From contig NZ_CP044067.1 in the NCBI RefSeq assembly GCF_008693385.1, positions 682,001 through 746,000 on the forward strand: a stretch of DNA of 64,000 bases, given 5' to 3'. The translations under genes were made by a program, and so were the position numbers. This stretch comes from Cupriavidus pauculus. GTDB lineage: Bacteria > Pseudomonadota > Gammaproteobacteria > Burkholderiales > Burkholderiaceae. Positions 19,768 through 28,293 of this stretch are shown piece after piece; within the stretch, counting starts at the first letter, position 1, and every line of letters begins with the position of its first letter. The notes beneath the pieces are model-generated. The model saw nothing but the letters and a program-made list of their open reading frames with translations. It made no database searches and was not told where the DNA came from.

Positions 19768-21095
19768 GGAGCGACAGGCTTCAACACGGACTCGTACCGA
19801 TCGATAAAGCCTTCGACAGCCCTCAGCATCCGACCTGTCTCCCTCGGTGTAATTGGCAGGCTCAGCACAATGAAACCTCTGCGCGCGATATAGATGCCTT
19901 GCTCGATCATGTGGAAAAAGAACAAGTCTTTAAGAATGTTTCCATTCGGGTCCAGGTCGGAGACCGAACGAATTTCCTGAGTGCCGGCTTGAAGGTTCAT
20001 CAGCGACCCCGTCCCGATAAATTGCATCGGCACACGACGCGCGGTGCACATGGCATTCAGTTCACGACGCAGCTGATCCCCCATCGCGTTCAGTTCGCGC
20101 GCGGCGGCGGGTGTGTACAGTTCGGCCAGTCCCGCGGCACCGGCGGCCATCGTGAGAACGTTGTTATTGAACGTGCCGGCATGGGGCGTTGCAGCGCGAT
20201 TGCGTGGGTCGAACTGGTCCATCAGGTCCCGGCGTCCGCCAAACGCGCCGAACGACATCCCACCTCCAATGTACTTGCCGAGGGTCGTCAGATCTGCATG
20301 GATTCCCAACGTTTGCTGCAGTCCACCGGGTGCCAGGCGGGACGTCATCACCTCGTCGAAAACCAGCAGCGCACCATACGCCGTCGTCATCTCACGCAGA
20401 CCTGCCAGAAACGCCGGCTTGCCGAGGATGCAACCCGACGCGCCCTGCATGGCCTCCACGACGACCGCGGCGACGTCCTCCGGGTATGTCTCGAAGATCG
20501 TTCGAACACTCTCGAGGTCGTTGTAATTCGCGATCAGATACTCGTGCGGAACATTCACGGGACTGCCACCGGCAGCGAACGTGAGGACACCGCCGTGATA
20601 ACCACCCTTGAAGACGATGATCTTCGCCCGCCTGGTATGAACCTTCGCGGTAGCAATGGCCATCAGGTTGGCCTCGGTTCCCGAGTTCGTGAAGCGTATG
20701 GCGTCGACAGAGGGGAACCGCTCGCAAATCATCCTCGCGAGCCGGGATTCCAGAAGGTTATGGCCGCTGAGATTGATGCCTTTGTCCAGCGCGCCATCGA
20801 TGGCCGCCCGGATGACGGGGTTCGAATGGCCATAGATCCCGGCCGTGAATTCCGCGATGAAGTCCAGATACTCGTGGCCGTCCGCATCCCAAAGCCGGCA
20901 GCCCTCTCCGCGAACGATCGCCAGGGGGAATGGGGTGTAGAACAGCACCGAACGTGTGTTGCCGCCTGGCATCACCTCGGTCGCCTGGACATACTGCGCC
21001 TGGCTGTTCGGGTTTCGTTCCGCGTAGTTTGCCGCTGCAGCAGCCACCGCCTTGTCGATGGCGGCGACGTCGATATGGATTGCGAAATTGTTCAT
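19764..21095 (-). CDS. Class III aminotransferase, beta-phenylalanine/beta-amino acid type
   Basis: 443 residues of the glutamate-1-semialdehyde-aminotransferase-like group. PLP features: NSGTEANLMA (137-146), FDEVMTSR (D247), and K274 in TTLGKYIGGGMSFGAFGG. The N-terminal MPGGNTRSVLFYTPFPL with R48 and the GINLSGHNLLESRLARMICERFP segment closely resemble the Variovorax beta-phenylalanine aminotransferase as I recall it; there the equivalent Arg holds the carboxylate. It would convert a beta-amino acid to the beta-keto acid for the BKACE two genes downstream. The start MNNFAIHID is chosen over an upstream in-frame start that would overlap the operator at 21154. Confidence 0.88.
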   Translation of the reverse strand: MNNFAIHIDVAAIDKAVAAAAANYAERNPNSQAQYVQATEVMPGGNTRSVLFYTPFPLAIVRGEGCRLWDADGHEYLDFIAEFTAGIYGHSNPVIRAAIDGALDKGINLSGHNLLESRLARMICERFPSVDAIRFTNSGTEANLMAIATAKVHTRRAKIIVFKGGYHGGVLTFAAGGSPVNVPHEYLIANYNDLESVRTIFETYPEDVAAVVVEAMQGASGCILGKPAFLAGLREMTTAYGALLVFDEVMTSRLAPGGLQQTLGIHADLTTLGKYIGGGMSFGAFGGRRDLMDQFDPRNRAATPHAGTFNNNVLTMAAGAAGLAELYTPAAARELNAMGDQLRRELNAMCTARRVPMQFIGTGSLMNLQAGTQEIRSVSDLDPNGNILKDLFFFHMIEQGIYIARRGFIVLSLPITPRETGRMLRAVEGFIDRYESVLKPVAP

Positions 21096-21153
21096 GAAGA
21101 AGCTGCACTCCGTGGGTCCGGTATGCCGGCTATGATAGCGATCAACATTTGCA

Positions 21154-21168
21154 TTGTCCACTGATCAA
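21154..21168. promoter_or_regulatory. Candidate TetR operator A, upstream of the aminotransferase operon
   Basis: TTGTCCA-C-TGATCAA, an imperfect inverted repeat 59 bp upstream of the aminotransferase start. It shares the TTGTnCA-n-TGnnCAA pattern with sites at 21220, 23301 and 23452. Confidence 0.55.
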
Positions 21169-21219
21169 TTGATGGTTGTCATCTGCATAATTTTGCCTGC
21201 ATAGCCAAAAACCTGTGCG

Positions 21220-21234
21220 CTGTACAATGGACAG
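21220..21234. promoter_or_regulatory. Candidate TetR operator B, upstream of the TetR gene
   Basis: CTGTACA-A-TGGACAG, a near-perfect inverted repeat ending 33 bp before the TetR ATG. The TGGACA half-site is identical to that of the 23452 site. Position suits autoregulation. Confidence 0.6.
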
Positions 21235-21266
21235 TTGTGCGGACAAGCAACGTAACGGATACATCC

Positions 21267-22079
21267 ATGCCAAATTCGACTCAACGGACACCACGTGCCC
21301 GCGTCAAGAAAACCGAAGAGAAGACCGAAAATGCGGCGGGGCCAAAGAAGAAGGCGGCTTCACGCGCGCCAGCAAGCGCCAGGAAAACGACCCGGAAGGC
21401 CGCGGATACCGGTCTGACCCGGGAGCGGATCATTGCCGCCGCCATCGAACAGATTGACCGCAATGGCGTCATGCGCTTCAGCCTTCGGGATGTCGCCCGC
21501 TCGCTGGGCGTTTATCCGGCCGCCGTCTACTGGCACGTTGCAACCCGTGACGACCTGCTCGCAGCCGTCGTTGAAGCCACCATGGCCGATGTCGCGCCAG
21601 AGATCGGCAAGTTGACGTGGCAGGACTGGTTTCGCGAACTGTTTGTTCGATGCCGCGCGGTGATGAAGGAACACCCGAACGCGGCCCAGCTTGTCGGTGG
21701 ACAGCTGGTCGCGAACTCGTGCCTGAGTCCGGGCATGATCGACCGAATCCTCACTGTTCTGGTATCTGCAGGCTGCAAGGAGGAGGGCATTGTGGAGCTT
21801 TACAACGTGGTCATTGCCGCGATGGTCGGATTCCCTACGCTCGAGTTCGCCGCGGTGCCTACCGATGACCCAGATGCCTGGGCCGCGCAATTGCAGCAGA
21901 AGGCCCACGAAATTCGCGCACTCGAGTACCCGATGCTTGCGCGATACCTTCCTGCCATGGCGAATCGCGCCTTCATCGTTCGTTGGCAGAATGGCGTCGA
22001 GGCGCCGATGGACTCGAGCTTTGCCACATACGTTGAAGTCGTGATCGCCGGGATGGAGAAACGCCTCGCGCAGATGTGA
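21267..22079 (+). CDS. TetR-family regulator with basic N-terminal tail
   Basis: 270 residues from the ATG at 21267 (a GTG at 21237 would add 10). The first ~48 residues are a Lys/Ala/Thr/Arg-rich, disorder-prone tail resembling histone H1-like tails. The HTH follows (LTRERIIAAAIEQIDRNGVMRFSLRDVARSLGVYPAAVYWHVATRDDLL, about 50-98) and then a TetR_C ligand domain. It is divergent from the aminotransferase/thioesterase/BKACE operon, and four similar inverted repeats flank genes around it, so it is the likely local repressor. The tail is unusual and could add nonspecific DNA contacts. Confidence 0.88.
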   Translation: MPNSTQRTPRARVKKTEEKTENAAGPKKKAASRAPASARKTTRKAADTGLTRERIIAAAIEQIDRNGVMRFSLRDVARSLGVYPAAVYWHVATRDDLLAAVVEATMADVAPEIGKLTWQDWFRELFVRCRAVMKEHPNAAQLVGGQLVANSCLSPGMIDRILTVLVSAGCKEEGIVELYNVVIAAMVGFPTLEFAAVPTDDPDAWAAQLQQKAHEIRALEYPMLARYLPAMANRAFIVRWQNGVEAPMDSSFATYVEVVIAGMEKRLAQM

Positions 22080-22095
22080 CGCCGGTCGCGCGCAA

Positions 22096-23193
22096 TCAGA
22101 ACTTGTGCCGAATCCCGATGCGCAACGCCAGTTGTCGATCGTTGCTCGATGACGCATTCGTGGCAAGAAGCGCGCGAATTCCCGACTTTGCGTCCTGGAA
22201 ATTGGCCATGAAATAGACGTCGGTGCGTTTGGAGAAGAGATAGTCCACGGCGCCGTCGAACGTATTCCAGCGATAGCTATCCAGCTTCGAATACGTGTAG
22301 CCGGAAGTCAGGACGAGGCTCGGTGTCACGTAGTACGCGGCAGTGAGCGATGCGTTGTGCAGCGTCTCGGAAGACCCGACTCTGGGTTCGAGGCGAGTGT
22401 TCGTGTAGAGCCCGCTGATCGTCAGCTTATCGAATGTGTAAGCGGCACCGGCACCCATGGCGCGGTAGTCGTCGAGAATCGTTGTCGCCTGCGAGGCATT
22501 GGCCGCGGTGCCGAAAAGGCTCGGCAAGCCCAAGGCAGCGGCGGACTTTCCGGCGTACTGCTTGATGTTCGTGGTGGCCAATACCGCATTGAACGGGCCC
22601 GACGCGTAAGCCGCGCTAAGACTGTAGGCCCGACCGCCATTGGTATTGCTCGTGCCATCCTCGGCAAAGCTGTACTGCGCGTTTACGGTAAGACCGCCGA
22701 TGCTTGGGCTGCTATACACCACGGTGTTGTTCAGCCAGGCCCCCGAGATCCGGTCCAGGTCGCCAGGCGAAAACGAGTAGATGCCGGTGTAGTAGCCCGG
22801 GTGATAGCGAATCAGACTCACCATCTGATCGAAGCGACGCCCCATCGTGACGGTGCCGAACCGCTCGGAAGACAAACCAACATAGGCCTGACGGCCGAAC
22901 AGCAAACCGCCTTGACGGCTTGCGCCCGTGTCGGACATAAAGCCGCCCTCGAGGTTGAAAAGCGCAGATACATCGCTCGTAAGCTTCTCGGTCCCACGGA
23001 AGCCGAAGCGATTGCCCTGGCTCACACTGTCGTCCATCTTGACCAGGCTGTGCCCGCCCACATTGCTGAGGTAGGTCACCCCTGCGTCAATCGAGCCATA
23101 AAGCGTTACGCCCGACCTTGCTTGAGCCTGCGCTCCGCCTGCCAGAATAAAACAGGCCGCCCCGGCCGTCCAAACCATGCTGCTTGTCTTCAA
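22096..23193 (-). CDS. Gram-negative general porin (Burkholderiales type)
   Basis: 365 residues with a signal peptide ending AGGAQAQ. Mature start SGVTLYGSIDAGVTYLSN, RFGFRGTEKLTSDVSALFNLEGGF, LLFGRQAYVGLSSERFGTVTMGRRFDQM and the C-terminal LALRIGIRHKF with terminal Phe are diagnostic for 16-strand trimeric outer-membrane porins. The start is a TTG at 23193 (KTSSMVWTAG) because GGGGAGAG lies at ideal distance. Its upstream region holds operator-like site 23301-23315, so it may be part of the neighbouring TetR regulon and admit the pathway substrate. Confidence 0.9.
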   Translation of the reverse strand: MKTSSMVWTAGAACFILAGGAQAQARSGVTLYGSIDAGVTYLSNVGGHSLVKMDDSVSQGNRFGFRGTEKLTSDVSALFNLEGGFMSDTGASRQGGLLFGRQAYVGLSSERFGTVTMGRRFDQMVSLIRYHPGYYTGIYSFSPGDLDRISGAWLNNTVVYSSPSIGGLTVNAQYSFAEDGTSNTNGGRAYSLSAAYASGPFNAVLATTNIKQYAGKSAAALGLPSLFGTAANASQATTILDDYRAMGAGAAYTFDKLTISGLYTNTRLEPRVGSSETLHNASLTAAYYVTPSLVLTSGYTYSKLDSYRWNTFDGAVDYLFSKRTDVYFMANFQDAKSGIRALLATNASSSNDRQLALRIGIRHKF

Positions 23194-23300
23194 GTTTCTC
23201 TCCCCTGTAAGCAAATCAGACCTTCCCAGAGATGCAATGCAATGGCTATGCCAGCCCTGCACGATGTTCTGTGAAAAGTAATTTGATGGTTTGTATTTCC

Positions 23301-23315
23301 TTGTTCACCGTACAA
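23301..23315. promoter_or_regulatory. Candidate TetR operator D, upstream of the porin
   Basis: TTGTTCA-C-CGTACAA, 108 bp upstream of the porin start. The left half-site is identical to that of site C at 23452. Confidence 0.45.
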
Positions 23316-23451
23316 CACAAAGAAATTACCAATAGGGAAGCCGGGTCCATGCACGGCATTTTTTGCGGCATCAACATGAGGCGTGGCGCCTTGCTTCAGT
23401 GCATTGACGACCCGGAGTGCACAGCGTCAGTGCCTGGTGAGTAAAAGTTCA

Positions 23452-23466
23452 TTGTTCAATGGACAA
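23452..23466. promoter_or_regulatory. Candidate TetR operator C, upstream of the Bug gene
   Basis: TTGTTCA-A-TGGACAA, an inverted repeat with one mismatch, 97 bp upstream of the Bug start at 23563. It is the best match to the shared consensus TTGTnCA-n-TGnACAA. Confidence 0.6.
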
Positions 23467-23562
23467 GCACTTGAAAAACGCCAAACAACAGTCCAATATC
23501 AACCGAACCGGCCGCCCGGACAGCGCGGTCGCGCCCTTTGATGAGAGTGATTGGAGTGTTTC

Positions 23563-24522
23563 ATGCGTTACCTTCTCGCGGCCATCGCCGTTGCCGGCAT
23601 TACGGTCTTCAACCCCTCCTTTGCCGAGACCTATCCCACACGACCTGTCACCGTCGTAGCCCCCGTCCCCGCAGGTGGGACGGGCGACACGATTGCCCGA
23701 CTGATCGCAGCCAAGCTGGGCGAGCGCATGCATCAGTCGTTCATCGTCGATAACCGGCCTGGCGCAAATACGACCATCGGCGCGGCGTATGTGGGGAAAG
23801 CAAAAGCAGACGGCTACACCCTGCTCGTCACGGGCGCGCCGACTTTTACGATCAACCCGTTGATCTATCCGAATCCACGATATAGCGCGGAGAGCTTCGA
23901 CTATCTCGGGATCGTGGCCGCGATGCCGATGGTCATGGTGACTTATGCCGGCTCCCCGCTGAAGAACGTGGGCGACGTCATTGCGGCGGCGCGCAAGGCG
24001 CCTGGCAATGTGCCCTACGGCTCTTTTGGCAACGGATCGATGCCGCATGTCATCGCCGAGAGCTTCGCGGCGAGGACCGGCACGTCGCTCTTGCACGTTC
24101 CATTCCAGGGCAGCGCACCCTCCTTGACGTCACTCATGGGGAAACAGACCACCCTGGCCATCGATAGCGTGGTGGCAGCCGCGCCGTTCATTCAGTCGGG
24201 CGCCTTGGTTCCCATCGCAGTGGCGTCCCGAAGCCGCTCGCCACTCCTTCCTCAAGTGCCCACGTTCATCGAACAGGGCCTGCCCGACTTCGTGTTCGAC
24301 AACTGGGTCGGCATCGTCGCACCGAAGGGATTGCCCGCCGATGTCGCGGCGCGTCTCGGGTCCGAGCTCAAGGCCATGGTTCATGACGCCGAGGTGGAGA
24401 AAAAGCTCGGCGCGATGGGGTTTTCCGTGACCTGGCAGGACGGCGCCGCGTTCCAACGCCGCGCGAGCGCCGAGATGGCGCAGAACGCCCCTGTGGTCGA
24501 GAAAATGAAGCTCAGGCAGTAA
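23563..24522 (+). CDS. Bug-family periplasmic solute-binding protein
   Basis: 319 residues with a signal peptide (MRYLLAAIAVAGITVFNPSFA). Bug marks: YPTRPVTVVAPVPAGGTGDTIAR, FIVDNRPGANTTIGAAYVGKAKADGYT, HVPFQGSAPSLTSLMG. The ATG at 23563 is preceded by GGAG with 6-base spacing. With operator site C upstream and the amidase 59 bp downstream on the same strand, it likely delivers the substrate of this catabolic regulon. Confidence 0.92.
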   Translation: MRYLLAAIAVAGITVFNPSFAETYPTRPVTVVAPVPAGGTGDTIARLIAAKLGERMHQSFIVDNRPGANTTIGAAYVGKAKADGYTLLVTGAPTFTINPLIYPNPRYSAESFDYLGIVAAMPMVMVTYAGSPLKNVGDVIAAARKAPGNVPYGSFGNGSMPHVIAESFAARTGTSLLHVPFQGSAPSLTSLMGKQTTLAIDSVVAAAPFIQSGALVPIAVASRSRSPLLPQVPTFIEQGLPDFVFDNWVGIVAPKGLPADVAARLGSELKAMVHDAEVEKKLGAMGFSVTWQDGAAFQRRASAEMAQNAPVVEKMKLRQ

Positions 24523-24581
24523 CGCTTCGAGGAACCCTTCTACTCATCAGGACGCGGCACGGACCGCACAAGAGATACGTT

Positions 24582-26108
24582 ATGACTGCCGAGCTTGCAC
24601 AACTCACAGCACCCGATTTAAGAGCAATGATCGTCGCGAGGGACGTCTCGCCGGTCGAGGTCTTGCAGTCCTGCATTCGCCAGATCGAGACTTTCAATCC
24701 CTTTATCAACGCGGTCACGGCAACCTGCTTCGATCGGGCGTTGGACGAAGCGCGTGCCGCCGAGCGCGCGATCCTCGAAGGCAAGTCCGTGGGAATTCTC
24801 CATGGGCTGCCGATGGGCGTGAAGGACCTCGAAGAAACGGCGGGACTTCTGACTACCTACGGGTCTTCCTTGTACCGCGGCAATATTCCGGCACGGGACA
24901 ATGTCCTGGTGGGGCGATTGCGCGCTGCCGGCGCGGTGCTTGTCGGAAAGACGAATGTCCCCGAGTTCGGCGCGGGAGCCAACACACGCAATCCAGTGTG
25001 GGGCGCCACCGGGAATCCATTCGATCCAAACCTGAATGCCGGCGGATCGTCTGGCGGCTCCGCGGCGGCGCTGGCCTGCGACATGCTGCCGATCTGCACG
25101 GGATCGGACACGGGCGGGTCGCTTCGAATCCCCGCGGCCAAGTGCGGGGTCGTGGGGATGCGGCCGTCTCCCGGACTCGTCCCCAGCGACCGGCGCCAGC
25201 TCGGCTGGTCGCCCCTCTCGGTCGTGGGACCCATGGGCCGGACCGTTGCCGAGACCGCGCTTCAACTTGCGGCAACGGTCGGCTTGTCCGACGCGGAGCC
25301 GTTGAGCTATGACGCGGATGCGCAGGCGTTCCTCGACCTGCAGCCTGTGGACCTGAGCACGCTTCGCGTCGGCTTTACCGAGGACTTCGGCGTATGCGAA
25401 GTCGACACCGCGGTCCAGGCGACATTCCGGGACAAGATCTCCAGGATCTCGGGGCTTTTCGCGTCATGCGAGCCGATCGACTTCGCCACGCATCCGCTCG
25501 GCGACGTCCACCGCTGCTTCGACATCGTGCGCTCCCAGGCTTTCGTCGCGGCAATGCACGATGCCTACGAAAGAGATCCCGATTCGATCGGCCCGAATGC
25601 GCGGGCCAACTACGAGCTTGGCGCGGCGTTCACGATGGCCGACGCGGCGTGGGCGCATTCCAAGCAGACGCGCATCTTTCGCGCGTTCCAGAAGCTGTAT
25701 TCGCGCTACGACGTCATCCTCACCCCGACGACGCCGGTATCGCCTTTTGCGTGGACCCATCTGTACGCCGAATCGATCAATGGCAAGACACTGCCGAACT
25801 ACTATCGATGGCTCGATCTGACGTACGTCGTGACGCTCGCCACGAATCCGTCCCTCTCGCTGCCGTGTGGGCGGGATCAGCGAAATCTTCCGTTCGGGCT
25901 TCAGGTCGTGGCGCCGTTCCGGCGCGACTTGCGGCTGCTGGAGATCGCATCCGCGCTCGAATCCGCCTTTAGTCGAGACCCGCAGCTGCGTCGCCCGCAT
26001 CCCGATCTGGCGAACTTGACGGCGAGTATCCCTCCGCTGCGGTCCATCGTCACGCACCCGCCTCTGCTGGAGAGCACCGACGGGAGCGCCACCATATCCG
26101 TCGTGTGA
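24582..26108 (+). CDS. Amidase-signature family amidase
   Basis: 508 residues. Ser-cisSer-Lys triad: K81 in GVKDLEET, GGSSGGSAAAL (154-163) with the cis-Ser, and nucleophile S180 in GSDTGGSLRIPAA. Cytoplasmic (no signal peptide). It hydrolyses an amide or N-acyl bond. Placed 59 bp after the Bug gene, it could release a beta-amino acid, or its carboxylate, from an amide before transamination (inference). Confidence 0.9.
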   Translation: MTAELAQLTAPDLRAMIVARDVSPVEVLQSCIRQIETFNPFINAVTATCFDRALDEARAAERAILEGKSVGILHGLPMGVKDLEETAGLLTTYGSSLYRGNIPARDNVLVGRLRAAGAVLVGKTNVPEFGAGANTRNPVWGATGNPFDPNLNAGGSSGGSAAALACDMLPICTGSDTGGSLRIPAAKCGVVGMRPSPGLVPSDRRQLGWSPLSVVGPMGRTVAETALQLAATVGLSDAEPLSYDADAQAFLDLQPVDLSTLRVGFTEDFGVCEVDTAVQATFRDKISRISGLFASCEPIDFATHPLGDVHRCFDIVRSQAFVAAMHDAYERDPDSIGPNARANYELGAAFTMADAAWAHSKQTRIFRAFQKLYSRYDVILTPTTPVSPFAWTHLYAESINGKTLPNYYRWLDLTYVVTLATNPSLSLPCGRDQRNLPFGLQVVAPFRRDLRLLEIASALESAFSRDPQLRRPHPDLANLTASIPPLRSIVTHPPLLESTDGSATISVV

Positions 26109-26261
26109 GCCCGGGCGCGAGATAGAGCGGGAGCACTAACCATACGGTTGATCCCGGGGATGTGCAATACCGGCGAATCCATTAGCATCCCGCACAGAGG
26201 ATCGATCCGTTCGTGCATGCATTTGCGGAATCGGTCTCGCCTATTTCAGGAGACGCCCTTT

Positions 26262-27242
26262 ATGACGAGCCATCGCGGTGCCATCCATCGATTTACGCTG
26301 TGCCTGATCTCCCTTGCGCTGCTGCCGTCGGCATACGCAGACACCTACGCCTCGCGGCCCGTGCGGTGGATCGTGCCCTATCCCGCCGGCGGCGGTTCCG
26401 ATTTTCTGGCGCGTGCCGTGGGGCAAGGCTTGTCCGCGCGGCTGGGGCAGCCCGTGGTCGTGGACAACAAGCCCGGGGCCAACACCGCGATCGGGGCCGC
26501 GGAGACCGCGCGGGCGGCACCCGATGGTTATACCGTGCTTTCGGCCGACAACGGCACGATGGTGTTCAATCCCGCGCTGTACAAGACGCTGTCGTATAGC
26601 CCGACGAAGGACCTTGCGCCCGTGACGCTGATCGGCCGGCTTCCGATGATCCTGGTGGTCGGGCCCGCCACGCGCGCGACGACCGCGCAGGCGTTTATCG
26701 CTGAAGCCAAGGCGAAACCCGCTGGGCTCAACTATGCATCCGCCGGCGCCGGCAGCCCCCATCATCTGGCGATGGAACTGCTGAAGGTCGAAGCCGGCCT
26801 CACGCTCACGCACGCCCCCTATCGCGGCGCCGCGCCGGCGCTGGCCGATGTGGCCGCGGGACAGGTGCCCGCGATGATGGTGGACTATGCCGCTGGCGCG
26901 GGGTTTATCAAGGGCGGCAAGGTTCGCCCACTGGCCGTGGCCAACGCCACGCGGCTGCCGCAATTGCCCGATGTGCCGACCTTTGCCGAACTCGGCTACC
27001 GCAACGTCGAGGCCGCGGCGTTGAACGGCATGGTGGTGCCTGCCGCCACGCCGCCCGATGTCGTCGCCACGCTCAACCGGCAGGTGGTGGCCGCGATTCG
27101 CGATCCCGAGATCAACAGGCGGCTCGTCGATTTCGGGGTGGAACCGGTGGGCAATACGCCCGAGCAGTTCGGCGAGTTATTGCGTGCGGAAACCGCGCGC
27201 TGGACGCGGCTGATTCGCGAGCTCGGCATTCATCTCGATTGA
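26262..27242 (+). CDS. Bug-family periplasmic solute-binding protein
   Basis: 326 residues from the ATG at 26262 after CAGGAG (upstream in-frame starts add an unlikely segment). Signal peptide ends PSAYA. Bug marks: YASRPVRWIVPYPAGGGSDFLAR, VVVDNKPGANTAIGAAETARAAPDGYT, HAPYRGAAPALADVAAGQ. It follows the amidase by 153 bp on the same strand. It is distinct in sequence from the Bug at 23563, so a different ligand is likely. Confidence 0.92.
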   Translation: MTSHRGAIHRFTLCLISLALLPSAYADTYASRPVRWIVPYPAGGGSDFLARAVGQGLSARLGQPVVVDNKPGANTAIGAAETARAAPDGYTVLSADNGTMVFNPALYKTLSYSPTKDLAPVTLIGRLPMILVVGPATRATTAQAFIAEAKAKPAGLNYASAGAGSPHHLAMELLKVEAGLTLTHAPYRGAAPALADVAAGQVPAMMVDYAAGAGFIKGGKVRPLAVANATRLPQLPDVPTFAELGYRNVEAAALNGMVVPAATPPDVVATLNRQVVAAIRDPEINRRLVDFGVEPVGNTPEQFGELLRAETARWTRLIRELGIHLD

Positions 27243-27258
27243 TGACGTCAGACGGTAC

Positions 27259-27678
27259 TCAGACCGTGTATTCGCCGTTCGCTTCGGGCTGATACAGGAT
27301 CTCCGTCACGACGATCCGCTGCGCGCGGCCGTCGGGCAGCGGAAACTGCACGGTCGAGCCCGCATGCACGCCAAGCAGCGCGCCGCCCGCCGGCGACAGC
27401 ACCGAGACGCGACCGGCCTCGTAGTCGGCCGCATCCGGATAGACGAGCGTCCACTCGCGCGGCGTCGCGTCCCCCTCCAGCAGGCAGACGAAGCGCGTGT
27501 TCATGGTGACGATATCGTGCGGAATCTCGCTCGGCGCGACGATCGCGGCGCGCGCGAGCACGTCGTCGAGCATCTCGAGCAGATGAGGCGCCGCGCTCCG
27601 GGCGGCAAGGCGCTCCAGACGGACGACGTCGAGCTCGGTCAGGAAAAGGGTCGGTGTGTGCTGTTGGGTCGTGGACAT
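27259..27678 (-). CDS. rnk: Rnk, nucleoside diphosphate kinase regulator (GreA-like C-terminal domain)
   Basis: 139 residues. An N-terminal helical part (TLFLTELDVVRLERLAAR) is followed by the GreA/B-type C-terminal domain: DIVTMNTRFVCLLEGDATPREWTLVYP, SVLSPAGGALLGVHAGSTVQFPLPDG. Rnk proteins bind RNA polymerase near the secondary channel and modulate nucleotide pools. The start MSTTQQHT follows AGGAG on the minus strand. Confidence 0.88.
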   Translation of the reverse strand: MSTTQQHTPTLFLTELDVVRLERLAARSAAPHLLEMLDDVLARAAIVAPSEIPHDIVTMNTRFVCLLEGDATPREWTLVYPDAADYEAGRVSVLSPAGGALLGVHAGSTVQFPLPDGRAQRIVVTEILYQPEANGEYTV

Positions 27679-27936
27679 GGCATCTCCTGCGAATAAACGC
27701 AAATCGGCGCAAAAAAAACGCGTAACGGGAATTGGATGGGTCGCTTGATTGCCCGGTCCGGCCCAACCCTCGCGGGTGTCAGTCCTGGTACCGGGCCCGA
27801 TCAAGCGGAGCCTTGGTCCGCAGGAGAGGGAGAGCCTCGGCGCGCGCGCGGGCCGACGGCGTTCGCGCGGGGCGAGCGGCAGGCGTCGGGAGCGGTTGGC
27901 AAGCGCACATGGGCGATGAAGATAACGAGGTCGAAA

Positions 27937-27980
27937 CGGAAGGCGAAACAGAAATCGCCGGAAGGCGAAACAGAAATCGC
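27937..27980. repeat. 22-bp perfect tandem duplication
   Basis: A 22-bp unit beginning CGGAAGGCGAAACAGAA is repeated head-to-tail without mismatch at 27937-27958 and 27959-27980, in noncoding DNA between rnk and the small membrane protein. Confidence 0.8.
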
Positions 27981-28061
27981 GACACACGCGCGGGCAGCAG
28001 CAATGTCCAACGCAAGTTCGTGCCATGCTAACACACGCTTTACACAGGCATAACGCGTGGC

Positions 28062-28081
28062 GTCCTACGCCGCCGTAGGAC
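28062..28081. promoter_or_regulatory. Inverted repeat upstream of the 45-residue protein
   Basis: GTCCTACG (28062-28069), 4-base spacer, CGTAGGAC (28074-28081), 56 bp upstream of the ATG at 28138. It is a perfect 8-bp repeat and a plausible operator. Confidence 0.45.
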
Positions 28082-28137
28082 ATCGCCCCAATGGCACGCA
28101 TCGTGCACGTTCCGAGAGACGCTACTCAAGGAGAAAC

Positions 28138-28275
28138 ATGATGCAGAGCGACGTGCAGGATCAACGCGAGAAGATGGAGCGTATTCGGGGCAAGCGCCGG
28201 TACACATGGACGCACCCGATTTTTCTGATTGCGATCGTATTGATCGTCGGGGCGTATATCTCCACGTATTGGTAA
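28138..28275 (+). CDS. Small single-pass membrane protein, 45 residues
   Basis: Start MMQSDVQDQREKMER after AAGGAG. A charged N-terminal helix and a basic patch (RGKRRY) precede one hydrophobic segment (HPIFLIAIVLIVGAYISTYW, residues 26-45). The basic patch before the membrane span predicts the N-terminus inside. It is followed by a strong terminator. Function unknown. Confidence 0.72.
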   Translation: MMQSDVQDQREKMERIRGKRRYTWTHPIFLIAIVLIVGAYISTYW

Positions 28276-28293
28276 GGCTGACGAGCGCTGCGT

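Larger units (their letters stand above)
23194..23562. other. Gene-free divergent promoter region between porin and Bug genes
   Basis: 369 bp without a credible gene; short open frames here lack codon bias and ribosome sites. It is visibly more AT-rich than its surroundings and contains the two operator-like repeats at 23301 and 23452, so it reads as a regulated divergent promoter. Confidence 0.6.
27679..28137. other. 459-bp gene-free region
   Basis: No convincing gene. It holds the rnk promoter, an exact 22-bp tandem duplication (27937-27980), and an inverted repeat upstream of the 45-residue protein (28062-28081). Confidence 0.5.

Noticed and set aside
23232..23444. 70-codon open frame between porin and Bug genes
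   Set aside because: No ribosome site, no codon bias, and it covers operator-like sequences.
27737..28053. Open frames in the rnk-to-small-protein gap
   Set aside because: They are Arg-rich frames over tandem repeats with no start signals.
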